From positions 61,391-125,390 of the forward strand of contig DHRK01000007.1 in NCBI GenBank assembly GCA_002410325.1: DNA of 64,000 bases, written 5' to 3'. The DNA is from Syntrophomonas sp. UBA5314. Lineage in GTDB: Bacteria > Bacillota > Syntrophomonadia > Syntrophomonadales > Syntrophomonadaceae. Made by a program: the position numbers and the translations under genes. This document shows, piece after piece, positions 52,495 through 60,288 of this stretch. A model generated the notes under the pieces. It made no database searches, was not told where the DNA came from, and saw nothing but the letters and a program-made list of their open reading frames with translations. Position 1 is the first letter of the stretch, and each line of letters opens with the position of its first letter.

Positions 52495-52651
52495 TGCTAT
52501 AACCTCCTGTTGATAGTGATATTTTTTACCTGAGTGTTTCGAGTGCAGCCGGTTACACATTATCAAGTGCGCAAGATACCATTTGTTGTACTACCCAAAC
52601 CCCCTTTTATCAGTATTAGGCGGTAAGTCAGGCCCAATTGCCAATAAATCA

Positions 52652-52667
52652 TGCAATTACTATGCCA
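52652..52667 (-). promoter_or_regulatory. Sigma-54 promoter of biotin carrier gene
   Basis: Minus strand TGGCATA-N4-TTGCA, matching the consensus at -24 and -12 with correct spacing. Start expected near 52640, about 145 bases before the gene. Confidence 0.8.
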
Positions 52668-52879
52668 AAAGGCTCTGAATTTCTTCTAATATGAGAAGAT
52701 GGCCAGCGGATAGTTCTTTAATTCATTATCAACCATCATTCTAGTAGCTGTTTTTTCAGTTTCAATTCGTTTGCTTGTACCTGTCCATTATTTTTAAACA
52801 GAGTCGTGATTCATCTGCATTATCCTCTTTTTATTCCTATAATTTAACTTGCATTACATCTAAAAATGTCACTGATTGA

Positions 52880-52931
52880 CAAAGTGTTTGTCTGCTTACC
52901 CATACATGTGTATGGAAAAGCGTACACTTTG
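52880..52931. promoter_or_regulatory. Candidate activator site, second copy
   Basis: Nested inverted repeats: outer CAAAGTGT (52880-52887) with ACACTTTG (52924-52931), inner CCATACA-TG-TGTATGG (52900-52915). The inner element differs from that at 44857-44871 by one inserted T and one C/T change. An AGCGTACACTTT half-site also recalls AGTGTACGGT there. It lies between two divergent sigma-54 promoters. Confidence 0.6.
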
Positions 52932-53021
52932 TTTTAAAAATATCGCTCTTGACATGACTGGCGATGTCCAAGTCAAGCGCCTGTTTAGTGTGTAAGCCGG
53001 AATTACAGGGTTTTTTTAGGT

Positions 53022-53037
53022 TGGTACATTTTTTGCA
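53022..53037 (+). promoter_or_regulatory. Sigma-54-like promoter toward ArsB/NhaD-gcdB cluster
   Basis: TGGTACA-N4-TTGCA: GG and GC elements with correct spacing, one departure (T for C) in the -24 element. The next coding start is about 530 bases downstream at 53579, so the leader would be long. Confidence 0.6.
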
Positions 53038-53279
53038 AATTAAAGTATTAACGTGAACTTTTAATTTCAGTTTAGGAAGGCTGGCTGTTAATAAGGGGGG
53101 GTGCAATTTCAGAACAATTCAGGCCCGATGGCCATATAAGCAAGACTAACCGGCCTGTCTTGCTGTCCCCCGTAAAAATGCTCAATATGCATTCTAACCA
53201 TATCTGGTCTTGGCGGCAAATAAATGCAACCCATGTGGAAAAGCCCGCCGGTTGGATAATTATTGTCAATCAATATTAA

Positions 53280-53420
53280 GCCAACGCTAAGGTAACTGAA
53301 GACGAAGATGCCATAGCCCACGAAGCTATGGGATACGGAAGAATTATTGATTTCCTCGAGAAGACAATCAAGGTCAAGTTAGGGACCGTGAAAACAAGGG
53401 CGATCCTCGGTCAGTTTTAG
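53280..53420 (+). pseudogene. Possible gene remnant
   Basis: An open stretch of 46 codons with coding-like composition (includes EDEDAIAHEAMGYGRIIDFL and KVKLGTVKTR) ends at a stop at 53418. It has no ribosome binding site and no clear start. It may be the 3' end of a decayed gene between the sigma-54-like promoter and the transporter. No family recognised; it could also be chance. Confidence 0.25.
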
Positions 53421-53578
53421 ATATAGAAATACAACTGTCCCGTCCTTATTAAGCTCAAACTGTTGTGGGGGGGAAGGAATAGTTAAGTATCATGGTCGAT
53501 GCCGTGTGCAAGGCAACACGCCACCTAATTAGCTCTTCCATTTCTCTAGTGTATGCAATATAAGAAGGGGTCGTAACT

Positions 53579-54856
53579 ATGCATAGTATCAACGCAACTA
53601 TAGCAGTTGCGATTTTTGTAGTGGTCTACGGAGTAATAATATCGGAAAAGCTTCACCGGGCCGTGGTAAGTCTTGCCGGAGCAGTTATTATCATTGCATT
53701 TGGGATATTGACCCAGGCAGAGGCCATTAAAGGTATTGATTTCAATACCCTAGGGCTGATGCTAGGAATGATGATAATAGTAATAATTACTCGAAGAAGC
53801 GGCGTGTTCGAGTATATAGCTATAAAGGCAGCCAAAGTGGCGAAAGGCGATCCAGTCAAAATACTTATTCTACTTTCGGTAATAACAGCTGTTCTATCAG
53901 CATTTATGGGAAGTGTAACGGTGGCCCTGTTAATAGTTCCAGTTACCTTCTCCATTACCGACAGGCTCAACGTCAATCCCGGAGGTTTTCTCCTGTGCGA
54001 AATAATCAGCTCCAATATCGGAGGCACCTGCACCCCGGTAGGCGATCCGCCCAATATGCTGATCGGTTCAGCCACTCATCTGCAGTTTATGGACTTCGTT
54101 GCCAACCTTACACCAGTAATTCTGGCAATTCTGGCGGTAACGATTGTATTGATACTGTTGATATACCGGAGCAAACTCAAGGTAAACGAAGAAGATAAAA
54201 TGAAGGTTATGGAACTAAATGAATTCGAGTCCATCAAGGACTGGCTGATTCTAAAAAAATCACTAGCCGTATTGGCTCTAACAATAGCCGGGTTCTTTTT
54301 TCAACAGGCCCTGCACCTACAGACGGCTACTATCGCCCTGGTGGGAGCCGTGCTCCTGATGGTAATAACCAAGGAGGAACCGGAAGATGTTCTACTTTCG
54401 GTGGAATGGCCTACCCTGTTCTTTTTTATAGGCCTGTTTATACTGGTCGAATCCCTGGTAAAAGTTGGGGTTATTAATTACATTGCTCAGGAATCTCTAG
54501 CACTAACCCAGGGCAGCTTCCCTTTAACCTTGCTTCTGATCCTTTGGATGTCAGGAATATTGTCGGCTTTTGTGGATAATATTCCCTTTGTGACCGCCAT
54601 GATTCCACTGATCAAAGATATCGGGGCGCTTACCGGAATGCCTCTTGATCCACTTTGGTGGTCTCTGGCTTTGGGAACCTGTCTGGGAGGCAACGGCACC
54701 CTGATCGGCGCTTCGGCCAATGTGGTAGTGGCTGGGATCAGTGAGAAGCAGGGCTATTCCATCACCTTTATGCGTTACTTTAAAGTAGGCTTTCCGTTAA
54801 TGCTGGTGTCTCTGCTGATTTGTACGGTGTATGTGTATTTCAAATATTTATGCTAG
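53579..54856 (+). CDS. ArsB/NhaD-type ion transporter
   Basis: A 425-residue permease of the ion-transporter superfamily with about 11-12 helices in two repeats. Conserved turns include SSNIGGTCTPVGDPPNMLIG near residue 142 and the second-repeat counterpart LGGNGTLIGASANVV near 371. This fold covers Na+/H+ antiporters of the NhaD type and dicarboxylate or arsenite carriers. Being upstream of the Na+-pumping decarboxylase beta subunit, a Na+/H+ exchange or dicarboxylate uptake role is plausible. ATG at 53579 has AAGAAGGGG upstream. Confidence 0.8.
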   Translation: MHSINATIAVAIFVVVYGVIISEKLHRAVVSLAGAVIIIAFGILTQAEAIKGIDFNTLGLMLGMMIIVIITRRSGVFEYIAIKAAKVAKGDPVKILILLSVITAVLSAFMGSVTVALLIVPVTFSITDRLNVNPGGFLLCEIISSNIGGTCTPVGDPPNMLIGSATHLQFMDFVANLTPVILAILAVTIVLILLIYRSKLKVNEEDKMKVMELNEFESIKDWLILKKSLAVLALTIAGFFFQQALHLQTATIALVGAVLLMVITKEEPEDVLLSVEWPTLFFFIGLFILVESLVKVGVINYIAQESLALTQGSFPLTLLLILWMSGILSAFVDNIPFVTAMIPLIKDIGALTGMPLDPLWWSLALGTCLGGNGTLIGASANVVVAGISEKQGYSITFMRYFKVGFPLMLVSLLICTVYVYFKYLC

Positions 54857-54912
54857 ATAATCTTTAAACCGGATTGTATTTTTTAGAAATATACAGTAAA
54901 GGGGAGGATAGT

Positions 54913-55005
54913 ATGTTTACAGCAACCCAGACAATTATTGGAGGTATCATAGTCCTGGCAATCATTGTCGCTTTTGTAATACTCATCAGGAAAGAATTAC
55001 AGTAA
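54913..55005 (+). CDS. 30-residue single-helix membrane peptide
   Basis: A tiny gene for MFTATQTIIGGIIVLAIIVA followed by FVILIRKELQ, one membrane helix with a short charged C-terminus. GGGGAGGATAGT immediately precedes ATG. It lies 56 bases after the transporter and 36 bases before the next small gene, within the gcdB transcript. It resembles the 31-residue peptide at 46515 in size and layout, not clearly in sequence. Possible accessory subunit of the decarboxylase. Confidence 0.6.
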   Translation: MFTATQTIIGGIIVLAIIVAFVILIRKELQ

Positions 55006-55041
55006 ATTATTCATGGTTCTAATATTAGGAGGGATAATAAG

Positions 55042-55185
55042 ATGCAGTCTGTAACACTGGCACTTCAGATTTATGGCATGGGCTTTATCATAGCCTTTTT
55101 GCTCGCGGTTATGATAAAAGTTCTGCTTTTCTCGATCCGGTTTTTCTCCCGCAATAGTTCGGATAATGCGCAACAATCAGAGTAG
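55042..55185 (+). CDS. Short OadG/GcdD-like delta subunit
   Basis: A 47-residue protein. The N-terminal helix (LALQIYGMGFIIAFLLAVMI) has the look of the delta/gamma (OadG, MmdD, GcdD) small subunit of Na+-pumping decarboxylases, followed by a short polar tail ending NAQQSE. Classical family members are 80-110 residues with a longer tail. AGGAGGGATAATAAG precedes ATG. The gene is 17 bases before gcdB, the usual position for this subunit. Confidence 0.65.
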   Translation: MQSVTLALQIYGMGFIIAFLLAVMIKVLLFSIRFFSRNSSDNAQQSE

Positions 55186-55202
55186 AAAGTGAGGATAATG
55201 CA

Positions 55203-56414
55203 ATGGATTTATTGTATTTATTTCAGGGAATCGGCACCCTTTGTGTACAGGAGCCTAAGATAGCAATTGGAAGAATCGTGTTAATGCTTATAGGTATGGT
55301 CCTGGTTTTTTTGGGAGCTAAAAAGATTCTGGAACCGTTGGTTATGATACCTATGGGATTTGGCATGGCAGCCGTAAATGCGGGTATGCTTTTCCTGACT
55401 GCCGGCAAAATTGGCAACCTGGTAATAGACCCTCTAGTCACTGAAACTACCGCTCTGGTGTCTATTCTACAAATTGACTTTTTACAACCCATCTACACCT
55501 TTGCCTTCAGCAACAATTTGATTGCCTGTATTGTGTTCATGGGCATAGGGGTGCTCTGCGACGTCGGTTATGTTATGAAATATCCTTTCACTTGCATGCT
55601 GATAGCATTGTTTGCGGAGCTGGGTACTATTGCCACCTACCCCATAGCCATAGCCATGGGCCTTACCCCCGGACAGGCAGCTGCGGCGGCTATAGTGGGA
55701 GGAGCCGATGGCCCCATGGTCCTTTTCTCATCGATGATGCTAGCCCCGGAAATATTTGTTCCCATAACAGTTATTGCCTACCTGTATTTAAGCCTGTGTT
55801 ACGGAGGATATCCGTATATAATAAGGCTGTTGATTCCCAAAGAGCACAGGGGCATTAAGATTAAGACCAGCGCCAAGAAAAATGACGTAACTTCCCAGGA
55901 AAAGTTGATTTTTTCCGTAATCGCCTGTACAGTTTTGTGCCTGCTCTTGCCGGCGGCTGCCCCATTGCTGCTCAGCTTCTTTCTCGGTGTGGCCATAAAA
56001 GAATCAGGCGTAACCAGTTATATGAATATGATCGAGACCACCTTCCTCTACGCGGCCACTTTCTTCCTCGGCTTGATGCTGGGCGTGTTGTGTGATGCTG
56101 CCACCATTTTGAATCCCACCATACTGCCGCTCCTGATCCTGGGTGTTATTGCCCTGGGACTTTCCGCAGTAGGCGGCATTATTGGCGGTTATCTGATCTA
56201 TTTTGTCAACCGAAAGAACTTCAATCCTACAATCGGTATTGCCGGCGTATCGTGTGTGCCCAGCACAGCCAAGATAGCTCAGCATGAAGTCTCCGCAGTC
56301 AAGAAATCGACCATTATTCTGCAGTATGCCATGGGCGCCAATATCTGCGGCGTTATGACCAGCGCCATCCTTACAGGAATTTACGTTACGGTTATCCCGA
56401 TGCTGGGAAAATAA
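55203..56414 (+). CDS. gcdB: Na+-translocating decarboxylase beta subunit (GcdB/OadB)
   Basis: A 403-residue membrane protein of the OadB/MmdB/GcdB family. Helical throughout, with the Na+-site region GGADGPMVLFSS (Asp169) and the conserved C-terminal NPTIGIAGVSCVPSTAKIAQ near 343. It decarboxylates carboxybiotin and couples this to Na+ export. GAGGATAATGCA precedes ATG 55203. Together with gcdA (46631), the biotin carrier (52282) and the delta-like peptide it completes a decarboxylase pump encoded in dispersed units. Confidence 0.93.
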   Translation: MDLLYLFQGIGTLCVQEPKIAIGRIVLMLIGMVLVFLGAKKILEPLVMIPMGFGMAAVNAGMLFLTAGKIGNLVIDPLVTETTALVSILQIDFLQPIYTFAFSNNLIACIVFMGIGVLCDVGYVMKYPFTCMLIALFAELGTIATYPIAIAMGLTPGQAAAAAIVGGADGPMVLFSSMMLAPEIFVPITVIAYLYLSLCYGGYPYIIRLLIPKEHRGIKIKTSAKKNDVTSQEKLIFSVIACTVLCLLLPAAAPLLLSFFLGVAIKESGVTSYMNMIETTFLYAATFFLGLMLGVLCDAATILNPTILPLLILGVIALGLSAVGGIIGGYLIYFVNRKNFNPTIGIAGVSCVPSTAKIAQHEVSAVKKSTIILQYAMGANICGVMTSAILTGIYVTVIPMLGK

Positions 56415-56605
56415 AATACAGGTATTTATTTCACTGGTTTACTTGTTGTTGATTTGATTTAAAACCAGGTCCCGCAAACTATTGTAAAAATCTTGCCGAA
56501 CGCCGGACAGGATTCAAAATACGTGGTCATTATTGCAGTCATCTATACTCTCCCTTTACTTGACTGCAATATCGACCCACAGTTTTTGAAAGCTGCGGAG
56601 TTAAA

Positions 56606-56645
56606 AGAAAAAGTCGCTTCTGCACACCGGAAGTCGGCTTTTTCT
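56606..56645 (+). terminator. Terminator after gcdB
   Basis: AGAAAAAGTCGCTTC and GAAGTCGGCTTTTTCT form an A/T-flanked stem with an 8-10 base loop, ending in a T-rich run. It lies about 190 bases past the gcdB stop. Confidence 0.65.
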
Positions 56646-56735
56646 CTTTAGCAGAACTAAAAGGCCTCATTTAAGCCGTTTTTATTGAAGGCTGTAAGGT
56701 GTTGGTTGATAAATTCGTCCTCTTGGTACATAGAA

Positions 56736-56759
56736 AAAGCTCCATCTGAGTGGAGCTTT
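56736..56759 (-). terminator. Terminator after uspA
   Basis: AAAGCTCCA and TGGAGCTTT form a 9-bp stem with a 6-base loop. On the minus strand a TTTTTC tract follows. It lies 54 bases past the uspA stop. Confidence 0.7.
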
Positions 56760-56812
56760 AAAAAGAATTTAACTGGTTTGTTGCGGGGCAAATGAAGAGG
56801 CCATTTTCAGGA

Positions 56813-57241
56813 TTATTTTACTACCATTACCGGACAGTGAGCCTCAGCCATAACCCGCTGGGTTACGCTGCCTATCAATGCTCCCGCCAACGGCCGATGT
56901 CCCCTGCTACCCATTATTACAAGATCAAAATCCCTTTTAATTTCGTAGAGAATTTCTTCTGCTGGATAACCGGTAACAACTTTATCTTTGATTTGAATTT
57001 TATTCGTATCCAGCCCCTTGAGGGTTGCGTTAAACACCTTTACTCCAATTCCAGTGACCTGTCCCTCTGACAGGGGATAGTACTCCTTAACTGTAAAGTC
57101 ATACATGTGGGTCGGTGGTTGGGATACTACATGAAGCAGCTCGATTTCAGCGCCGAAGACCTTTGCATACTCCATCGCAGTAAGCATTGCCCGGTGCGAG
57201 TACTCGGAACCATCGGTAGGCACCAGAATTCTGTTAACCAT
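56813..57241 (-). CDS. Universal stress protein (UspA family)
   Basis: A 142-residue single Usp domain with the start VNRILVPTDGSEYS and the ATP-binding signature G-x2-G-x9-GS (GSRGHRPLAGALIGSVTQR near residue 112). It likely binds ATP and responds to energy or growth state. ATG at 57241 has AAGGAGGAAAG upstream; a longer reading to 57325 is not supported. Confidence 0.9.
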   Translation of the reverse strand: MVNRILVPTDGSEYSHRAMLTAMEYAKVFGAEIELLHVVSQPPTHMYDFTVKEYYPLSEGQVTGIGVKVFNATLKGLDTNKIQIKDKVVTGYPAEEILYEIKRDFDLVIMGSRGHRPLAGALIGSVTQRVMAEAHCPVMVVK

Positions 57242-57352
57242 ATATCTTTCCTCCTTAGTGTAATGATATTTCCTACTTGTCAGGATGCTAAAATTAAACT
57301 CAGCTAATGAGAGCATAACGGACATTGGTGCAGGGAATCAATGCTACCTTGC

Positions 57353-58516
57353 CTATAAAGATAACGACACCTTTTGCACGGTCTGGATCATGTTGCCGAT
57401 TTCTTCTAAACTGGCGGTGATCTCTTCAATAGCTGCGGCCTGTTCCTCGCTGGCCAGCATCCCGCTGCTGGCCTCTCGGCTCAAACGGTCCAGGGTTTCC
57501 GATATCAGGTTGACAAATTTTTGGATCTCATTGACAGTGTTCTTAGACTCCTCGGACAGCTTGCGGACCTCTTCCGCAACCACCGCAAATCCCCGGCCGA
57601 TTTCCCCGGCCCGGGCCGCTTCGATAGCCGCGTTCAATCCCAGCATTTTAGTCTGATCGGAAATGTTTTTAACCTCGCTGAGAATGCCGTTTATGGTCTC
57701 GGTAGTTGCGGTAAGTTCACCAATACTCTCGTTTAGTGAACGGCTGTTTAAAGCGGTTTGCTCCGCGTTGTTGGCCACCGATACGGCTGCCAGGTTTATC
57801 TCCTGCAGGCTCTTGCCGGTGTCTTTTATAAAGGTTTTTAGATTTGTCGCCAGGCCCCGGTTCAATGCCATCCCTATTGCACCGATCACCTGGCCGTTGG
57901 CCTGGTCGGCAATGGGAATAGCTGAAACCTTGACCGGAGTGTTGTAGATCTCCTGGGGCAGTTCCTTGGACAGCCTGGCGTTCTTTTCCATGGCCTGTAG
58001 AGCAACTCCGCCCTGACCGAGTCTGTCGCCCACCTGGGCCACTGATTTGCCGCCCAGTTCATAATTGTCGGATTCATAGCGGCACAGGAATTTTTCCCGG
58101 TCGCAGATATAGACCATGCAGCCCTGGGGAAATTCGTTGCCCATCAGCCTGGCAAACGATTCAAAGGACTTTATCTCCGGCCATACTTGCGCGCACAGTA
58201 AGCCCCAGGTGCCGCAGATTTCGTCGCCGGCAGATTTTACCGGGTACACCTGCATCCATAGACCGGGTATGGAAAGGTCTTCTGAGAGCAGGTTGGCGGT
58301 GCCGGCCCGCCCGTTTTTCAGAACCGTATTGACAAGCGAGTGCTCTGCGATAGCCTGTCCCCTTTGCACAGTAGCGTGTGGGAAACGGCCTATAATTTGG
58401 GCTGATATGACGGTGTCTTTATCCGTACTGAAAACCACCCCGTCTACCTGCATATTTTGCATTATGGCGGTCATAACTTCGGTATAGGTCGTCAAATCCG
58501 CTTCATTTATTATCAT
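57353..58516 (-). CDS. Soluble methyl-accepting chemotaxis protein
   Basis: A 387-residue cytoplasmic chemoreceptor without membrane helices. The N-terminal sensory part of about 230 residues has no recognised domain (Cys and hydrophobic residues; a PAS-like fold is possible). The C-terminal signalling domain carries MLGLNAAIEAARAGE and GFAVVAEEVRKLSEES. The signalling coiled coil is short. ATG at 58516 with AAAGGA upstream. It lies downstream of the beta-oxidation cluster, so a metabolite or redox signal is conceivable. Confidence 0.88.
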   Translation of the reverse strand: MIINEADLTTYTEVMTAIMQNMQVDGVVFSTDKDTVISAQIIGRFPHATVQRGQAIAEHSLVNTVLKNGRAGTANLLSEDLSIPGLWMQVYPVKSAGDEICGTWGLLCAQVWPEIKSFESFARLMGNEFPQGCMVYICDREKFLCRYESDNYELGGKSVAQVGDRLGQGGVALQAMEKNARLSKELPQEIYNTPVKVSAIPIADQANGQVIGAIGMALNRGLATNLKTFIKDTGKSLQEINLAAVSVANNAEQTALNSRSLNESIGELTATTETINGILSEVKNISDQTKMLGLNAAIEAARAGEIGRGFAVVAEEVRKLSEESKNTVNEIQKFVNLISETLDRLSREASSGMLASEEQAAAIEEITASLEEIGNMIQTVQKVSLSL

Positions 58517-58558
58517 TTACACCAATCCTTTAGCTGATTATGGGTTAGTACGGTCGCT

Positions 58559-58966
58559 TTAAAGCTTCAAATAGCTGAGTGTTGAATGGGTAATTAGCGT
58601 GTTGTCAAAATCGCGGACCGTTACTTCGCCAAATACCAATCTTTTCCCGTTCTTTAGTACCCGCGCTTCCGCTTTTAGAGTACCGCCCCGATTAGAACTC
58701 AAGAAATTGGTCTTTATCTCAGCCGTAGCTACCCGGCCGCTGGAATCAATCCCGTTTAATGTGGCCTGGGCCAGAAAAAAGCTCATGTCGGTCAAAACCA
58801 CCAGGATACCGCCATGAGTGCTGTGCCAGCTGTTGGTCAATTGTGGATTGTAGGGCATTACCACTTTGCAGCACCCTTCACCGGTCTCTAAAAGCCGAAC
58901 TTGCAGATACTGGTTTACCGGTATCTGAGCTAGATGGACGGATATTTCTTCAAAACTGACCGCCAC
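58559..58966 (-). CDS. PaaI-type hotdog thioesterase
   Basis: A 135-residue hotdog-fold protein with the active-site helix motif HGGILVVLTDM near residue 50 and the VATAEIKTNFLSS strand typical of PaaI/YdiI-like acyl-CoA thioesterases. It may release CoA from stalled acyl-CoA intermediates of the adjacent pathway. GTG at 58966 has GGGGGGAG upstream. Confidence 0.85.
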   Translation of the reverse strand: MAVSFEEISVHLAQIPVNQYLQVRLLETGEGCCKVVMPYNPQLTNSWHSTHGGILVVLTDMSFFLAQATLNGIDSSGRVATAEIKTNFLSSNRGGTLKAEARVLKNGKRLVFGEVTVRDFDNTLITHSTLSYLKL

Positions 58967-59014
58967 AGTGTCTCCCCCCTTATCTCACGCTCTTGCAGAC
59001 ATATTCTATAAACA

Positions 59015-59053
59015 GATGATTTCTTATCCTGGTTATCAGGATAAGAAATCATC
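59015..59053 (-). terminator. 17-bp perfect hairpin after the divergent thiolase
   Basis: GATGATTTCTTATCCTG (59015-59031) and its complement (59037-59053) with a 5-base loop. It starts 32 bases past the thiolase stop on the minus strand. The T tract is weak; readthrough into the thioesterase gene is possible. Confidence 0.55.
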
Positions 59054-59084
59054 AAATAAGCAACAACGAGACTTTATAAGTGCA

Positions 59085-60269
59085 CTATATTTTTTCGAGT
59101 ATCACAGTTAGCGACTGTCCACCCAGGGCGCCGACGTTTACCAGACCCAACTGGCCCTGGCCGTTTTGGAAACGCTGGACCATATTGACTACCAGGGCTC
59201 CGCCGGTTGCAGCTCCGGCATGTCCATAGCCCAGGGTACCTCCATCGATATTTACCTTTTGGGCGGCACTGCCCAGCTTGCTCATAACCGCCAGGGCATA
59301 AGCCGCAGAAGGCTCGTGCAGCTCGATAAAATCAATGTTGTCAAGGCTCTTGCCTGCCATCTTGAGGGCTTTCTCGATCGCCTTAACAGTGGCCAACTCT
59401 AAAAGGCGGGGGTTTCCAGCCGCTACGCCAAATCCCAGCACGCGTGCCAGGGGCTTGGCCCCGAGTGCCCTGGCCCGGTCGGCTGAGAGCATGGCTATGC
59501 TGGCCGATCCGTCAGCCAGCGGCGCAACATTGCCGGTGCTTGCGGTGCCGTTGGGGTTGGCCGCGGCCAGCTCCATCAATTGCTCGAAGCCAGGCGCTTT
59601 GGCAGCGTCGTCGGCGTTAATTTCGACTTCAACTTTTTTCACCTTTTTCTTGAAAGGAGCAATAGCCTCTTTCCAGAGACCTGCTTTAATTGCAGCGGCG
59701 GCTTTGGCCTTGCTAGCCGCGGCATATTCATCCAGGGCGCTGCGGCTAAATCCGTAATTGGCGGCGACGATATCGGCCAGCGTACAGGCGCTCAGCTCAC
59801 CATAAATATCTGCCGGTTGGGCGTTGATTTCCACGTCCACTTTGGAATCGTGGAAGCAATAGTTTTCCGGTCCAAATTTATAGCGGGGATGGACCAGATA
59901 ATACTGGGCCTGGCTGTTGGTCTCAATGCCTCCCGTCATTATCGCGGAATACTCGCCGGCCACTATTTTGCTGAAAGCGCTGATCATGGTCTGGATAGCG
60001 CCCGCACATAGAGCATTCATGGTAAATCCGGCCGGATTCTCGGCCAGTCCGGCCAGCAGCCAGCCGTGCCGGCCGATATTGGCCGGGAAGCTGCTCTGTT
60101 TGGCTTCGCTGTATATACAGGCGTCAAATTCAGAGGAATCAAAACCACTCCTGGCTGCCGCCTCTTTCATCGAAATGGCGGCAATATCTTGAGATCGTAG
60201 ATCAGCAAGTGAACCCATATACAATCCAATAGGAGTACGCGCTGCACTGGCTATTACGACGTCTTGCAT
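59085..60269 (-). CDS. Divergent thiolase-family protein
   Basis: A 394-residue thiolase-fold protein. The nucleophile Cys is kept (MNALCAGA near residue 89) and the His of the GH motif is present (GTLGYGHAG near 344). The usual NEAFA is replaced by HEPSA, and the C-terminal catalytic Cys of CxGGGxG is replaced by Gly (NVGALGGQS). It may have a different reaction or partner specificity, or act as a non-decarboxylating or structural partner of the preceding thiolase, 19 bases upstream. ATG at 60269 has GAGGGA upstream. Confidence 0.85.
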   Translation of the reverse strand: MQDVVIASAARTPIGLYMGSLADLRSQDIAAISMKEAAARSGFDSSEFDACIYSEAKQSSFPANIGRHGWLLAGLAENPAGFTMNALCAGAIQTMISAFSKIVAGEYSAIMTGGIETNSQAQYYLVHPRYKFGPENYCFHDSKVDVEINAQPADIYGELSACTLADIVAANYGFSRSALDEYAAASKAKAAAAIKAGLWKEAIAPFKKKVKKVEVEINADDAAKAPGFEQLMELAAANPNGTASTGNVAPLADGSASIAMLSADRARALGAKPLARVLGFGVAAGNPRLLELATVKAIEKALKMAGKSLDNIDFIELHEPSAAYALAVMSKLGSAAQKVNIDGGTLGYGHAGAATGGALVVNMVQRFQNGQGQLGLVNVGALGGQSLTVILEKI

Positions 60270-60288
60270 AACTATCCCTCACTTCCCC

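Noticed and set aside
52837..53106. 89-codon minus-strand open frame over the candidate activator site
   Set aside because: It spans the palindromic operator and the sigma-54-like promoter and has no ribosome binding site.
53109..53321. 70-codon minus-strand open frame
   Set aside because: It looks protein-like in places but has no ribosome binding site, no recognised family and overlaps a coding-like stretch on the other strand; not strong enough to list as a gene.
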